From Diphasiastrum complanatum (Eukaryota; Streptophyta; Lycopodiopsida; Lycopodiales; Lycopodiaceae): 64,000 nucleotides of DNA. The notes beneath the pieces are model-generated. The model did no database searches and had not been told where the DNA came from. It worked only from the letters and a program-made list of their open reading frames with translations. The translations under genes and the position numbers were made by a program. The stretch spans positions 35,166,525 to 35,230,524 of the forward strand of contig CM055093.1 of NCBI GenBank assembly GCA_029204225.1, read 5' to 3'. Positions 12,043 to 24,040 of the stretch are shown piece after piece. Position 1 is the first letter of the stretch. The number at the start of each line of letters is the position of its first letter.

Positions 12043-12883
12043 TCTTTATACTATATACATTGTGTTCAAAATAGATCTTTTTTTTTTTTTCAATTGATTA
12101 TCATGTGTCTACTGGAAAGCTACATGAGCAGCAATTAACTGGTAAACAATATGAATTTTGCAAGCAATGGCTGAAATGTGTTCGTACAGAACCTTGTAAG
12201 AATAATTCGTAGGTCAAGGTATAATAGCTGATTAAATCTAAAACCTAAATGTTGGACTATAGTCTCTTGCATATGAGAGATGCTACTTACTAAGATAAGT
12301 GATTCTAACGCAATGTTCTGTACGTTACTGAAAAAATTTGTATGCCATAGCCAAGTTTTGCACTGATTTTCTATGTGTATATGTTGTTCTAGGCTGAGTT
12401 CAATAGTTTTAAATTGTAATTTATCACGTAGGATTAGCAAACTTGTTCGCAGCCCTGACGTCATAGTTCACTGCTATCCAAGAACCAATTATATCTTGAA
12501 TTTTTTGGTAACATGCCAATTGTAATTTCTTTAATTTTTGAATGTTTCTTGCAGATTATTATACTGTATTTGATTTGATATTAGTTAGATATGTTACTAT
12601 TCCATCTCCTTAAGTTTTGTCGTGTCATACTTTCCTTTAGTGTTCATTTTCTTTCGGAAGAGATTTTAATATTTGTGAGCAAGGATTTCATGACTATCAT
12701 CATATGATAATCAACAAGATTCTTCTGGAGCATGCTAAGCTTAACTCAATGTTATGGAACTTGTGTCTCCTCGCTAACCTTAGATAAGAACGTGCTCAGT
12801 GCATAAGGAGTGGTGGTAAGAAGTGGGGAGAAGATTGTTGTCTCACTTAGATAATAACACTTGTCATTGTGTTGCTTTTGTAG

Positions 12884-13016
12884 TGCGGTCTTGCCAATTT
12901 CTGGGATTCTTATTGTCTTAGTTCTACTTGGACGAGCTGCTTTTGTATTTCCCCTATCAGTGATTCTCAATCACGTTCGACGAACGCCATCCACACACAT
13001 TAATTTTCAACGACAG
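12884..13016 (+). CDS. NHX: NHX antiporter, exon e
   Basis: This 133-bp exon runs from a TTTTGTAG acceptor to a GTATTT donor. One base finishes a Ser codon, followed by 44 codons that include AVLPISGILIVLVLLGRAAF and VFPLSVILNHVRR, and the exon ends NFQRQ in phase 0. GRAAFVFPLS is strongly conserved in NHX exchangers and begins a membrane helix. The following intron is 14,274 bp long and carries the LINE and two Copia elements. Confidence 0.95.
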
Positions 13017-14416
13017 GTATTTAGCAGTTGAATTGTGGTTATTATTGAGCTTTTCCATCGTTTATGGAAGAATGGGTCTTACGGAGAAAAGCTTACTGGC
13101 TTGAGTCAAAGAGCTTAGGTCGTTCATCAAATTTCTTTGATCGTTGAAATCAACTTCTTAAATGTTTCTTCATGTGGTAACACCCACTCTCATTAGGTGA
13201 AGAATGTCATAAGTTAACTACATCATACTACAAGTATATAGTCTTGCTTCTATAAGCTTTTTTGCAGTTCGGAGATTTTGTACCACCAAGCTATTGCTAA
13301 ATCTCTCAATTAAAATTGGAACAAGATTGTTGATTTTACCTTGTCTACCCACAATTAACATTATGGCGCTATTAACATGTATTTTTTAAATTGAATAGGC
13401 CATGATTGCGAGAAATAGATGTTCGATATGTATTTGTGTACTTCTTTCTATCTTTGTTAGTCTTGCACTTGAAGTCATAAGAGAACTTAACATTGGAAAA
13501 AAGTCAACATAGAGCTTTTGAACTTACATAATCTGGTATTGAGGACATTGAGCTACAATTATCGACATATAATTAGGACTAGTACAAACATTCTTAGGTA
13601 CTTTTATTCATTTCGGCCCTTAGAAAAGCTTCATTGCATTCATGGAATTGGAGTCATGGTTCTTTTATTTTTTGAATGGATAAGCTTAGGATGACTAGGC
13701 CAAGAGCCTAGCAGTATTGAGGAGAACCACTTGCTCTAACACTGTGTGGTAGTATAAGCTATTTGGACATCTCTTATAGGGCTTCAAGAATACTACAAGC
13801 AGAGTAATCTTCATTCATTTTGTAGGTAGTTTACCTAGTGCTTTGAGTTCATTGAGCGGGAGGCCTACAATTTTGCTCTTTGATATCTATACAACGATCG
13901 TGGTCAAAGATTGTTATATGATCGTTCAAATGGTTTTCCACACTTGCATGTCATGTTTGATGTCATTTGCAAAGTGTTCATAATATTAGATAATAGATTA
14001 GAGCCTGTAAGGGCTGGACAACTTTTTGTTTAGCATGTACTTCATTTACCTTTTCAACTTGGAGCTGCTTGCTACAACTCATGTTAATCATTTTGTTGTG
14101 TTATTGGCTGTTTCTACTTTGTATATAGATGATCAATCGCAAGATAAAATTTATTTGAATGGGAGGTACAAGAAACTCGACCAAGATAATCTGTTGTGAA
14201 CTAAGGGCTTACCATATTGTACGTGACAACATATAAAGTCGAGACTATTCGATGTGAGAAGAAGCTAGCTCAATCAAATTCCATAAGACCATTGCACCAT
14301 GTCTCCATTGTATACATAGTAGGGGAGTAACCAAAGTTATACAGAGCAACACTTACTCTTTGCGTCTCGATTGTCTCCCGAAATGTAGTTGCTCCATATT
14401 AACCAAGGAACATTAC
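13017..14416 (+). other. Start of the 14.3-kb NHX intron, no recognisable element
   Basis: This AT-rich intron DNA has no long ORF and no repeat that I recognise from elsewhere in the window. The next features are the LINE remains beginning near 14417. Confidence 0.6.
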
Positions 14417-17284
14417 TCTGAGAGAGAGAAATAAAGAAAGCTTTATTAATATCTCTTCCATGCCAAAAAGGCATATAAGACTAATAAATGTACATGTCAA
14501 GTATGTGGTATCAGTGGGAGCATACGAAAAGGTTTTAAAAAACAGTAACGAAAGAAAATAACATGACTAAACACTACGAGCTGAAATGAGTGAGATATGT
14601 ACGAATATGAATGCTGCCAAATACACATAGGGAGGTTTAACAATATCATTATCATGTCATCATGTCCTGTTGAAGAAGAAGGATGTGATGCAATTATCAA
14701 CGTGAGGTAACTCAAGTAGCTGCTGAGGATGAGAAGTGTGTCTCCTCATGATAGGACGGGGAGCTCGGGGTTGCGACATGCCTATGAATGGAGCGTTGTC
14801 TGTATCAGGAAGTGCCTGAGCTCTCTGGATGTACGTGATAAGCTGGAAGGCTGCCTCAATTTGAATTAGGGGGTGGCAAACTCCGCAAGGATGATCTCAT
14901 GTGGAACCGAGGGCTTCGCTCGGATAAAGGGAGCTAACATGGTGGTCTGTAAGCGTGAAATGCTGGACCAGTGTGAAGATGATAGTCATGTACACCATAT
15001 CTCTGCTGCATACAAGGCTGAAGGTGTGATGATGGTGTCAAACAGTCTGCACTTACTCGGGGCATCCCGAATAGACTTACGGAAGCAGAATCTCTCCAGC
15101 TGGACTAGGGAAGAGTGACCCTTCCCAAGTCTAGAAGTAGTCGCTTGTCTCATACTGAAGGTAGGACCAGAGAAGCGCACACCCAGGTTAAGTGTAGGAA
15201 GGGTTGTCCATCAAGCGTAAGCTCCTGGCGCTGCATGAAGGCCCGAGAGGTATTGAAGACCATAACTTTGGTCTTCGAGAGGTTCGCTTCTAAACCCCAC
15301 TGAGTACAAAAGGTGTGTAAACAGTCCAACTGTCTCTGTAATCCCTCTCTAGAATGGGAGACTAATACCACGTCATCCGCATAGAGAAGGATGGCAATCA
15401 GAATGTCACCAAGCCGGCAACCATCCCCATCGCACTGAGAGATGACTTGCTCTAGCTCGTCTAATCCAAAGAGAACTGATGAGCGAGAGCATCCCTGCTT
15501 AACCCCAATAGAACTCCAGATCTGCTCAAAAATGCCACTACCATGACGAAAGCAGCTCCATAGAGAGCCATGACGGGTAAGTAAGGAGCGTGGGACAGAA
15601 TCAAAGGCTTTCCTGAAGTCCACAAAACAACAGTAAACCTTTTCTCTCCTGTGTCTAGCTTATTCAATAAGGGCTCGAAGTGTGAATATGTGATCTGTAG
15701 TGGAATAATGAGCGCGGAACCCTGCCTGACCCAAAGCATGTAATCTCCTGGCCTCTGCCTCTGAGCTAACTGCAGATTGGAGGATGGTGCCATATAACTT
15801 CGCGAGAACATGTCCAATCATAATAGTGCAGTAATTACCAGGTACCATGCGGTCACCATTTTTATGGATAGGATGTATGATGTTGGTGCACCAAGAGGAT
15901 TGGAAGCCCTCAACAACAGCAAGGTCTTCAATGTCCCTGGTGCGGTGGGTTTTCAGCTTTTTGATTGCTGCCCGAACCAAGTCAGGGGTGAAAAAGGTGA
16001 AGTCTAAAGGTCGAGGAGAGATGGAGATGGGCGGGTAGCATAGTCGGTCCAAATATGTAAATTGTCTAGAAGAGGGGGTGGGGCTCGAGGGATAAACTCA
16101 CGCCAAAAGGCACCTGAGGAGGAACTGAGAAGGAGGTTCACAAGACGGTTTCCTTCAGAGTCATCATAGGCACATGTTTTGCGATGGAGTGTGCGGTTGT
16201 ACATTTGTCATGAAGAGCGGAGGAGATGGCGGGCATTGAAACGAGCATGTGTGATAGAGTGGTGAAGGGAGCGGCATTCCGCGTCATACCACGGTGGGTG
16301 GAAAGGTCGATATGATCGTGGATGGGCTGGTTTGTGTTTATGAAGTATAAAGGGGAAAGCCAAAGTAGCAGCAGTGTGGGACATGTGGTGAGGAAGGCGG
16401 TTTGTGACTCCAGCGGTTCACTGTGTGGAAAAGAGTGAAGTAGGGAGGCGAGGGATTCCTGGTAGAGGGATAGAGAGGGGGTGGAAGGTGTATTTGGGTG
16501 CACGAGGAAGTATGGATTGGTGTTGAGGCTGTGGTGGTGGAAGATGGCCAATAGGGAAGGATAGGAACGAATGATCAGAGAGGGTGGTAGGGGACATATG
16601 GAAGCTGTGAATAAGAGGGATGGATGACGGTGACCCCATGAGGTAATCAACCACACTATGACCGCCACTGTGAGGGTGACAAGTATAGCTGCCAGAATTA
16701 GGCCATTATGAATGGCTAACTCATGTGCCTCACCAAACTGTAACCGGTACTCACCATATGAAGTGATAGGTCCCGGTCCATCATCAGAAATCCTGGTGAT
16801 CCCCAAGCTATCACTATCAAGGGCATGAACTCGCATTTGATTTGTAGCATCATGAAACTTTGTCTGTTGTGAAGCTGTCTGGGCATTAAAATCCTTAGTG
16901 AGGAAAATATGCCCCCGCTCTGCAAATCCGACGATATCCACTGAAAGGTCCAAATAGGTGAGCCAACACCCTCAGCAAAGGAGGAGGACTCTGGAGGAAA
17001 ATAGTAGGTAGCAATGAAGATGTCCCTGTCCAAACCAATCACTCGTCCTGTGATACGAAGCCAAATATATTGTGCATGCTCATCATGCCTGACAAACTCG
17101 AACATCTGATAAAGGGACTCTCTATAAAGACAAGCCACTCCTTCCGAACCACGGCCACTGGCTGCTCTAGTCTCAGATCTGTATACTGAATCCCAGGCAG
17201 AAAATTCGAATCAAGCGAAAGTTCAAAAGTGGAGACTTCAAAGGCCAAATACAAACCTAGTTTGGGTTGCATGCAAGGATGCAT
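14417..17284 (-). pseudogene. LINE (non-LTR retrotransposon) relic: endonuclease and reverse transcriptase
   Basis: Read on the - strand, the pieces follow the order of a LINE ORF2. A decayed endonuclease shows FIATYYFPPESSSF near 17030-16970, FNAQTA near 16890 and VDYLMGSPSS...LSDHSF near 16650-16560. The reverse transcriptase follows from about 16050: PIHKNGDRMVPGNYC, QAGFRAHYSTTDHIFTLRALI, then DFRKAFDSVPRSLL, VKQGCSRSS and the catalytic LLYADDVVL near 15390. A C-terminal piece KCRLFDTIITPSALYAAEIW lies near 15030. Several frameshifts and stops break it. The 3' end at about 14417-14490 has a short hairpin region, a CTTTATT motif and a (TC)-rich tail instead of poly(A). It sits antisense in the NHX intron. 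Confidence 0.88.
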
Positions 17285-17820
17285 GTTATTGGCTGTGGTT
17301 AGTTACAGATTTCTAAGAGAAATTTGGAGCATACTCAATTGGATCGCTACAAATTGTTGATTATTATTGGAAGTAATTGGATTACATGCAAGGAAGCATG
17401 GACATACACAGATTGCTAGGATGCAATGGCTGTGTCATGTAGTAGGAGATCAATAAGGATTAAGAGGGCAAGAACGTTGATGCATGCTTAAGGAGGTCTC
17501 AGGAGTAAGGATCAACAATACGACTAGGATTTGTTTGCAATCATGTGCAAGGTGAAGAAGGGATTCACAACAATAATCAAAACAAGGTTCCTCACAAAAT
17601 GGAAGGGTTAACTCATAGGGAAAGGAAGCTCTACATGAATCAAAAGAGATGATAGTGGAAAACAATCGGTGATCATGGTGTTGCTGAAGCTGCAGAAGCA
17701 GCTACCAACAAGCATACTGAAGGAAGGTTAATTTCAGACGTTCTAATGTTGACAAGTTTTTGTCGAGGTTGGAATCGACAAAGGTGCAAGCTCTTAAGAG
17801 GGAGTTGCATGGGTAAATTA
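17285..17820. other. Intergenic or intronic DNA between the LINE and Copia-2
   Basis: There is no recognisable gene. A short phrase (CATGCAAGGAAGCATGG / CATGCAAGGATGCATG) occurs twice near 17270 and 17390, hinting at a small repeat. Otherwise I see nothing here. Confidence 0.45.
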
Positions 17821-18042
17821 CTTAGAATTTGCTTTGCACAGGAACACAGATTATGCTACACAGTAACACAGACAGAAAACACTCTCCACAGCAAGCTCAC
17901 ATAGCAACTGTATTTCTCAAAATGAAATTACATTGTACATATAGTTGTTCACTCAGGCAACCCATGCATGACCCAGGTTGCCGTTGGCGGGACGCGTGTC
18001 CCGTCAACTTGCCTCGTGGCGAGGCCAACTGATCCTTATCCA
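17821..18042 (-). repeat. Copia-2 3' LTR
   Basis: This 222-bp direct repeat matches 21396-21617 apart from roughly three visible substitutions. In element orientation it begins TGGATAAGGATCAG and ends TTCTAAG; the usual CA terminus is not present. The integrase reading frame enters it without a break. Confidence 0.85.
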
Positions 18043-20092
18043 TTGATAGGATACGGCTCTCTTCCTTAGGAATGTGTACAAAGGCCTTACATCCAAAGAT
18101 TCGCAAGCGGTTCACCTTTGGCTTCTTCTTCGTGAATGCTTCCTCAGGTGTTATCTTTGGTATGGAAATGGTAGGACTTCTATTTTGAAGATAGACTACC
18201 GTGCTACATGCTTCTGACCAAAAATCTTTTGGTAGTTTCATCTCAGCTAGCATAGATTTGGCACTTTCCACAATCGTACGATTCTTGCGCTCAGCTACAC
18301 CATTGAGAGCAGGAGTATGAGCTTGCGTAAATTGTCTTTTAATCCCACATTGATCACAAAGATCATTGAAGTCATTAGACTTGTACTCACCTCCACTATC
18401 TGATCTTAGGACTTTGATCTTCCTACCTGTCTGATTTTCGACCAATGCTTTGAAGCTCTTGAAGTTATCAAATGCATCTGATTTCTTCTTCAAGAAGTAG
18501 ATCCACGTCTTACGTGACATATCATCAATAAAGGTCATGAAATAGAAGGCTTTACCTAAGGACATGGTCCTCATAGGCCCGCATAAATCTGTGTGGATTA
18601 AATCCAGGATGTTCTTTGCTCTTGTAACACCCCCTTTATTGAACTTCTCTCGATGCTGCTTCCCATATACACAAGATTCGCACATCAATTTCAAGTGATC
18701 TTCTATGGTAGGCAATCCTGTTACCATCTCCAATTTTCTCATCAAACTGAGGCCTCTCAAGTTCAAGTGACCAAGCCTCTTATGCCACATCTCAGTTTGC
18801 GATGGAATGGATGATACAAGTCCATGTTGCCCCTTAATTGTAGCATTCAACCTGTACAATTTTGTATTGGGCTCTCTTACTCCATCCGCAATAACTTTGA
18901 ACTTTTGGTTCACATCCTTCACAAAGCAACGATCATGGGTAAATTCTACTTTCAACTTTTATCCAGTAATGACTCCAACAGAAAGTAAATTTTTCTTCAA
19001 ACCTGGTACGTAAAGTACCTCCCTGATCATCCTGCTTTTGCCATCAGGTAGTTGGATTGAAACAGTGCCTATCCCCTTGATCTTGCACACCTCACCATTT
19101 GCTTGTGAAACAGATGTTCCATTATCCAACACTTTCAAGCTACTGAACCAATTCTTGTTACCTGTCATGTGTCTTGTGGCTCCCGAGTCAATATACCATG
19201 CTTGATCATCTTGATTAGATGACAATGCAGATATGAAGATGCTAGAGTCTTCAATCTCACCCTCATCGACAAGGTTACCTGCTTGTTTTGGTTTCCCCTT
19301 GCCTTGTTCCGCCAGGAATTTGCGACATTCACTCTTCCAATGGCCCTTTTTACCACAATGGAAGCACTTGCCTTTCTTCTTAGTTTTACTGGAAGATCCC
19401 TCGTCCTCCTGAGACTTGGCAAATTGCTGTTTAGACTTCTTCTTGCCCTTGCCCTTGCCTTGTTTTTGGCGTGTCGCAAGTGCCTGATCGTCAATATTTG
19501 GACGTCTAGCTTTCACCATTTCTCGACGTTTCTCTTCCTGCATCAAGATTCCTGTGAGCTCGTCAAAGGTTGGCAATCTTTCTCTTGATGCTATTCCGCT
19601 CACAAACATCTGATAGGGTTCTGCAATGCCGCACAATGCATTGTGCACCAGCTCCACATCACGTATGCGCTCACCAATAGAATGTAGTTCATCTCTCATT
19701 GTCTTGATTCTAGTCATGTACGTTTGAATGTGCTCTCCTTGCTACATGCGGGCACTATTCAACTTTGGCTTCAGAAACATGATTCTTGACGGATTTGACG
19801 TCTCGAACTGCTCCTTTAGCACATCCCATGTCTGTCTGGGTGTAACAGCATCACAAATGTGGGTAATGATGTGATCCTTCACTGACAAGTTAATGAAGGT
19901 CAAAGCTTTCCTCATCTTTTTGTCGAACACTTTGATATCCGCTTCATTTGGCGGCCTTCTCTCATCACCTGTGACGACTTCCCACACGTCTTTCTCCATC
20001 AGTATGTTTTTCATTTTGAATTTCCACACTGCATAGTTAGAAATCCCGTCCAATTTGCTACTTTCACCCGTCGCAAAACTGCTTGAAACTTC
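18043..20092 (-). pseudogene. Copia-2 gag-protease-integrase polyprotein with two nonsense codons
   Basis: One - strand frame runs from gag (SSKLDG, SNYAVWKFKMKNIL) through a CFHCGKKGHWKSEC zinc knuckle, the protease (WYIDSGATRHMTG), the GAG-pre-integrase motif (MWHKRLGHLN) and the integrase core (HTDLCGPM, FIDDMSRKTW, SDSGGEY, HTPALNGVAERKNR). Two in-frame stops interrupt it, near 19742-19744 and 18958-18960. No ATG is visible at its beginning; a TAG lies just upstream. It ends at SMDKD, where the LTR starts, so the RT and RNase H domains normally following integrase are missing. The frame is otherwise well preserved. Confidence 0.9.
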
Positions 20093-21383
20093 TGCCGTAG
20101 GCTAAAAACAGTATGTCGAGGCCAACAGTGATGTCAGAAGTTGAAAATAATGACCTGCACTTTTTCCCTTACCAGGCCACTCGCCGCGTTTCCACCAATT
20201 TGAAAGCCAAATCGGCGTCGCCTTCCGAAATGCACTCAGTCGTCAACTCCCAACAACGTGCCCAGTGGAATGGTGAAATCACTTCTGGCGTACTCCGAAC
20301 ACTTTCTCCGCTGCAATCGCTCTGTTTTGTTGTACCGTACTTGCAGGTACAGTCCGGGTGCCCTTCGTTTGGAGGTTATAGCCTTTCATTTGGGTCAAAA
20401 CGGGCAAAGGACCCAAAAATAGGAACTTTTCTAGTTTTTGAACTGTTTCTTCACCTTGAAGAAACTTCACTCTTCACTTGTGAAGGGACCCAACTCCAAT
20501 TTCAGTATGAAAATTTTTAATGAAGTTGAAGGCCAAAATGCACTTCACTTCTTCAGGGCCCTCTTCAACAACCCTTCAGACTCCATCCAATGGTTGAATC
20601 TGATCCAACTGTGGATATCCCTTCTGGGTAGCACAATTTGAGCCGTCGATCTTGTAACTTCTCTATCCAACGGATCTGAGCACTTCTGTGCACCAATGGA
20701 GATTCTTGTAGACGCTGTCCACTTCGAAACACTATGGTTTCACTTTGGTTCCACGCGCGAACAGTCCGCGACCTCCCTGTCTACGGCCGCGCCTCCCCAC
20801 ACTCGTTTTTGCTTGATCTAACTCGCCTATGGATTGATTTGAGCACGATCTGAGGCCTGGAGCAGGGTCGCCCTACTAATACCAAGTCTGTAGAGTGTTC
20901 ACTCAAGAAATTCCATGGAGAAACGGTGATTTTAGCTCAACTTGACAAAGTGGCTTTTTTCACCTTTTACGGCAAATCTGCTAGGTTAACTGTCTGGAGA
21001 CAAATCTCTGACATAAACCTCAGAATCTCTCCATGGCTGGTTGACAATGTGATTAGCTTCCTTCCTGTCCTTACGGCATCCAAAACGGTGCACAAACAAC
21101 GAAGAAATCACCAGTTATGTATAAAAAACCGTAACCCCAAACCCGGTTTCAATTTTCAGCTGGCTTCAAAATTGTCAATTTTTCACCAAATTTTTCCCTG
21201 TCTGATGCTATGCACAGGCTAATAATCCCTTTGCTGAGCTTAGCAAGCCTCTATAAACTAGAAACTGTGCACCAGTGCTTCTCTTTCCGTCTTCAACCCG
21301 CCGTAAACCCCGAACTCTCAAAAGACAGTTCTCCTGAAGCTCTCTTCAACGGCGATGCTGTACTGTGTACACTCCCTGTACGA
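20093..21383 (-). other. Copia-2 untranslated leader
   Basis: About 1.3 kb separates the primer-binding site from gag. The + strand ORF at 20113-20520 is probably a shadow. I recognise no protein domain and no clear tandem repeat in this leader. Confidence 0.5.
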
Positions 21384-21395
21384 CTCTGATACCAA
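21384..21395 (-). other. Copia-2 primer-binding site
   Basis: On the - strand this reads TTGGTATCAGAG, directly adjoining the 5' LTR. TGGTATCAGAG is complementary to the 3' end of initiator methionine tRNA, the usual Copia primer, and it fixes the orientation of the element. Confidence 0.88.
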
Positions 21396-21617
21396 CTTAG
21401 AATTTGCTTTGCACAGGAACACAGATTATGCTACACAGTAACACAGACAGAAAACACTCTCCACAACAAGCTCACATAGCAACTGTATTTCTCAAAATGA
21501 AATTACACTGTACATATAGTTGTTCACTCAGGCAACCCATGCATGACCCAAGTTGCCGTTGGCGGGACGCGTGTCCCGTCAACTTGCCTCGTGGCGAGGC
21601 CAACTGATCCTTATCCA
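21396..21617 (-). repeat. Copia-2 5' LTR
   Basis: This 222-bp partner of the repeat at 17821-18042 has the same length and is almost identical. As the 5' LTR it would carry the promoter, but I cannot place a convincing TATA box. Confidence 0.85.
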
Positions 21618-22028
21618 CAGTAACACAATGATTCTACTTTAATTCTAACTAATTGATATTCAAAAAGATGTTTTTCACAGTTTCTTATCGTGGTGGCAAA
21701 TGATAAGTTCATTGTTACAAGTGACAGGTGTGGCAAGCTGTGTGGCCGACATTATCTATCCAAGTTCATGTTTTGTCATGTGGTAGATTTTGTTATAAGA
21801 TTGGGAAGCCAAGGTTGTTGATTAGGCACTGAAAATCAGCAATACATGTTGTTGTTTAGCTTCAAGAAAAACAACATGGTTGAAGATGGACGTACACCAA
21901 GTTTGCATATGACAAAATGTCAGAATAAATATCATGATGAAATGCTTTCTAGGTTGGAAAGTTGTTTGGTGCAAGTGACTCTGTGTGTGAGATAGTGGTA
22001 GGAGATTCCATTTGCTAGAGCAATTGCT
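21618..22028. other. Unassigned intron DNA
   Basis: No gene or element boundary was recognised between Copia-2 and the LTR fragment that follows. Confidence 0.4.
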
Positions 22029-22126
22029 CAATTCTCCTATGATCTGAATTCTCTCTATGCTTGGTTTTGTGTGAGTGCTAGTAGGACTAGTATCTTCATC
22101 TAGAATTTGTATCACAAATTTTGACA
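22029..22126 (+). repeat. Fragment of a Copia-1-family LTR
   Basis: These 98 bp match the last part of the Copia-1 LTRs (CTCCTATGATCTGAATTC ... TATCACAAATTTTGACA). No primer-binding site follows, so this is the end of a 3' LTR or a solo-LTR remnant of a second copy of that family. Confidence 0.8.
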
Positions 22127-23252
22127 TCTTTGCCGAAGAAGATGATAGTATGCCATTACAATTCCAAAAACCGATACCTAAAGGCTTAGGGGAACTCGGG
22201 CTGCTCCCTTGCCCGGGAGCCCCAAATCCTATTGTGAAATCTTATCAAAATGTTTTGGCTTGCCTTCACCCGTTGATTCCTTGCATTTGCTTCTTGAATA
22301 ATTTGTTTCCTGGCTTGCCATTGCGAGTGTGTAAGGTCTTCATAAAAATAAAGGTCCCTTTTAATTTGGCTGTAAGTCGTAAAGCTGCGTTGCGGTAGTC
22401 CATAGAGCGAAATTTGATAAACAAGACATTAGAGTTAAACTTCTCCCACACCGGGCACCAAGAGATGGTGGACTTGCAGATACTGCCACCTCAATTACAC
22501 GGGTGGGCCCACACGCATCAGGGCACATTTATTACGTTTGAGGGGGTATGAGATTACCCCTTGCATGCATGCTCCTGACACGATACTCACGTAAACACTC
22601 AACTCTCAGACTTCAAAGTTCAGTTTATTCTTGAATGTTCAAAACTTGAATGTTCAGTGACCACTCAATGGTGAGCATTGACGTGTCATGTTGACAGTTG
22701 ATGGTTCAAGGTTGAAGGTTTTAAGGTTGCACATTAAACATTTCATTTTTTAAATTTTGACTATTGATTTTTAAATTTTGTCACTTGAAACTTTCAATGT
22801 TCAAAAATGAAGAAGGGAAAGTGCAGATTTTTGCAGTCCGAGGAGGTTTTTAGACCAAAATAGCAAGTGTTAATTCCACTTTTTGACCAATTGCAATCAT
22901 GAACGTTTGCTGAATTGTTTGTTAGCTAAACTCATAGGGAGAAAGCTGCAGCAGGACCGGTGAGAGTTCTTATGGAATTCAAGATCGGTGAGGGTTAGTT
23001 TCAGAGGAACATAGAGTTTAGCTTTGTTAGTGGTTTTGAGCCTTTGCAGATTTTTGGAGTTCTTGGTTGATTACTACCAATAATTCGACTGATACAACAT
23101 GTAGAGGTTTTGTAAGGGTGCTCTCATGTTTTTGATCTCACTCACAAAGCAAGCAGCAATCAGAAGAAGCCAAGATCAGCCAAAATCAAGCCTACTAGCC
23201 CCCAACACCAAAAACAAAAAAATGCAAGCAAATGAAGAATGTTAAGAGAGCT
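22127..23252. other. Unassigned intron DNA with a TTCAA/TTGAA-rich patch
   Basis: There is no recognisable coding sequence. The stretch 22590-22810 is dominated by repeated TTCAA, TTGAA and GTTCA words, a degenerate low-complexity patch. Confidence 0.45.
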
Positions 23253-24040
23253 ATCCCCGACAATGGTGCCACTATAGGGGATGTATTTTCTCTCAATGCC
23301 TGTTACGACTTATCACAAGTAGTTTCGTTCCCATGAGATAGCCACTAGCATTCTTTCCAAGTAGGCATACGATCAAGACAAGCAAAGCACCTTTACAATA
23401 CTCCAAGCATTCTAACACTACCTTCATCATTCGAACTCTAGAGATTTAACACTATCACCACATTAACACTACTTGCAAGATCATTTAACACTACACAAGC
23501 ATCAAATTCCCATTAACACTACTCATAGTCACAAGGAAGCAAGGGAAGTGTGATGCGTCTACACTAATCTTATTAAGCATGGATTAACACTACTCAAAAA
23601 CACAAAGCGAAACATGAAAAATCAAATGAAAACAAAACATGAGAGAGAGAAATTAGAATCATGGATGTTCACAATGAAACTTCAGCAGAATCTCCTCCTC
23701 TTGATTGAACATCCAAAATGATTACAAGAGGTTCCTTTTTATGCTTGGGGTAGGCTCCCACCCCCTGATTTTATTGGCTAGCCTATGTGGCACACCTCTT
23801 ATTCCTATTGGCCAGCCTAGGTGGCGCCCATGTGAACGTCATATGATTCCTATGTGACAGCCCTGTGACACTACCACCCAAGCATATGCTTATTAACTTG
23901 ACTTTCGCCTCTTCTACTTTATTTCAGCTCTAATGGTCCAAGTCTTCTATTATAACTTAGTTCAACTATAACATTTACAAACATATGCTCATAGGGGTGG
24001 GCTTACACTCACAAGAGGCCATCTACCCTCACACCTATTC
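23253..24040 (-). repeat. Possible Ty3-type LTR remnant with adjoining primer-binding site
   Basis: On the - strand the phrase TGGCACCATTGTCGGGGA (about 23254-23271) resembles the TGGCGCC.TTGCCGGGGA primer-binding region common in plant Ty3 elements. The sequence to its right could then be the 5' LTR. I found no matching second LTR and no gag/pol frame to its left, so this is a weak call from one motif. Confidence 0.3.

Larger units (their letters stand above)
17821..21617 (-). mobile_element. Copia-2: Copia retrotransposon lacking RT and RNase H
   Basis: Two direct repeats of 222 bp (17821-18042, 21396-21617) differ at only a few positions and act as LTRs. A primer-binding site (TTGGTATCAGAG on the - strand) abuts the right copy, so the element reads right to left. 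It has a leader of about 1.3 kb, gag, zinc knuckle, protease and integrase, but the coding sequence runs straight from integrase into the 3' LTR. Reverse transcriptase and RNase H are absent, so the element is non-autonomous. A target-site duplication was not evident. The near-identical LTRs suggest a fairly recent insertion. Confidence 0.88.

Noticed and set aside
17816-21622. A target duplication for Copia-2
   Set aside because: Five-base flanks (TAATT and TACTG in element orientation) do not match, so none is claimed.
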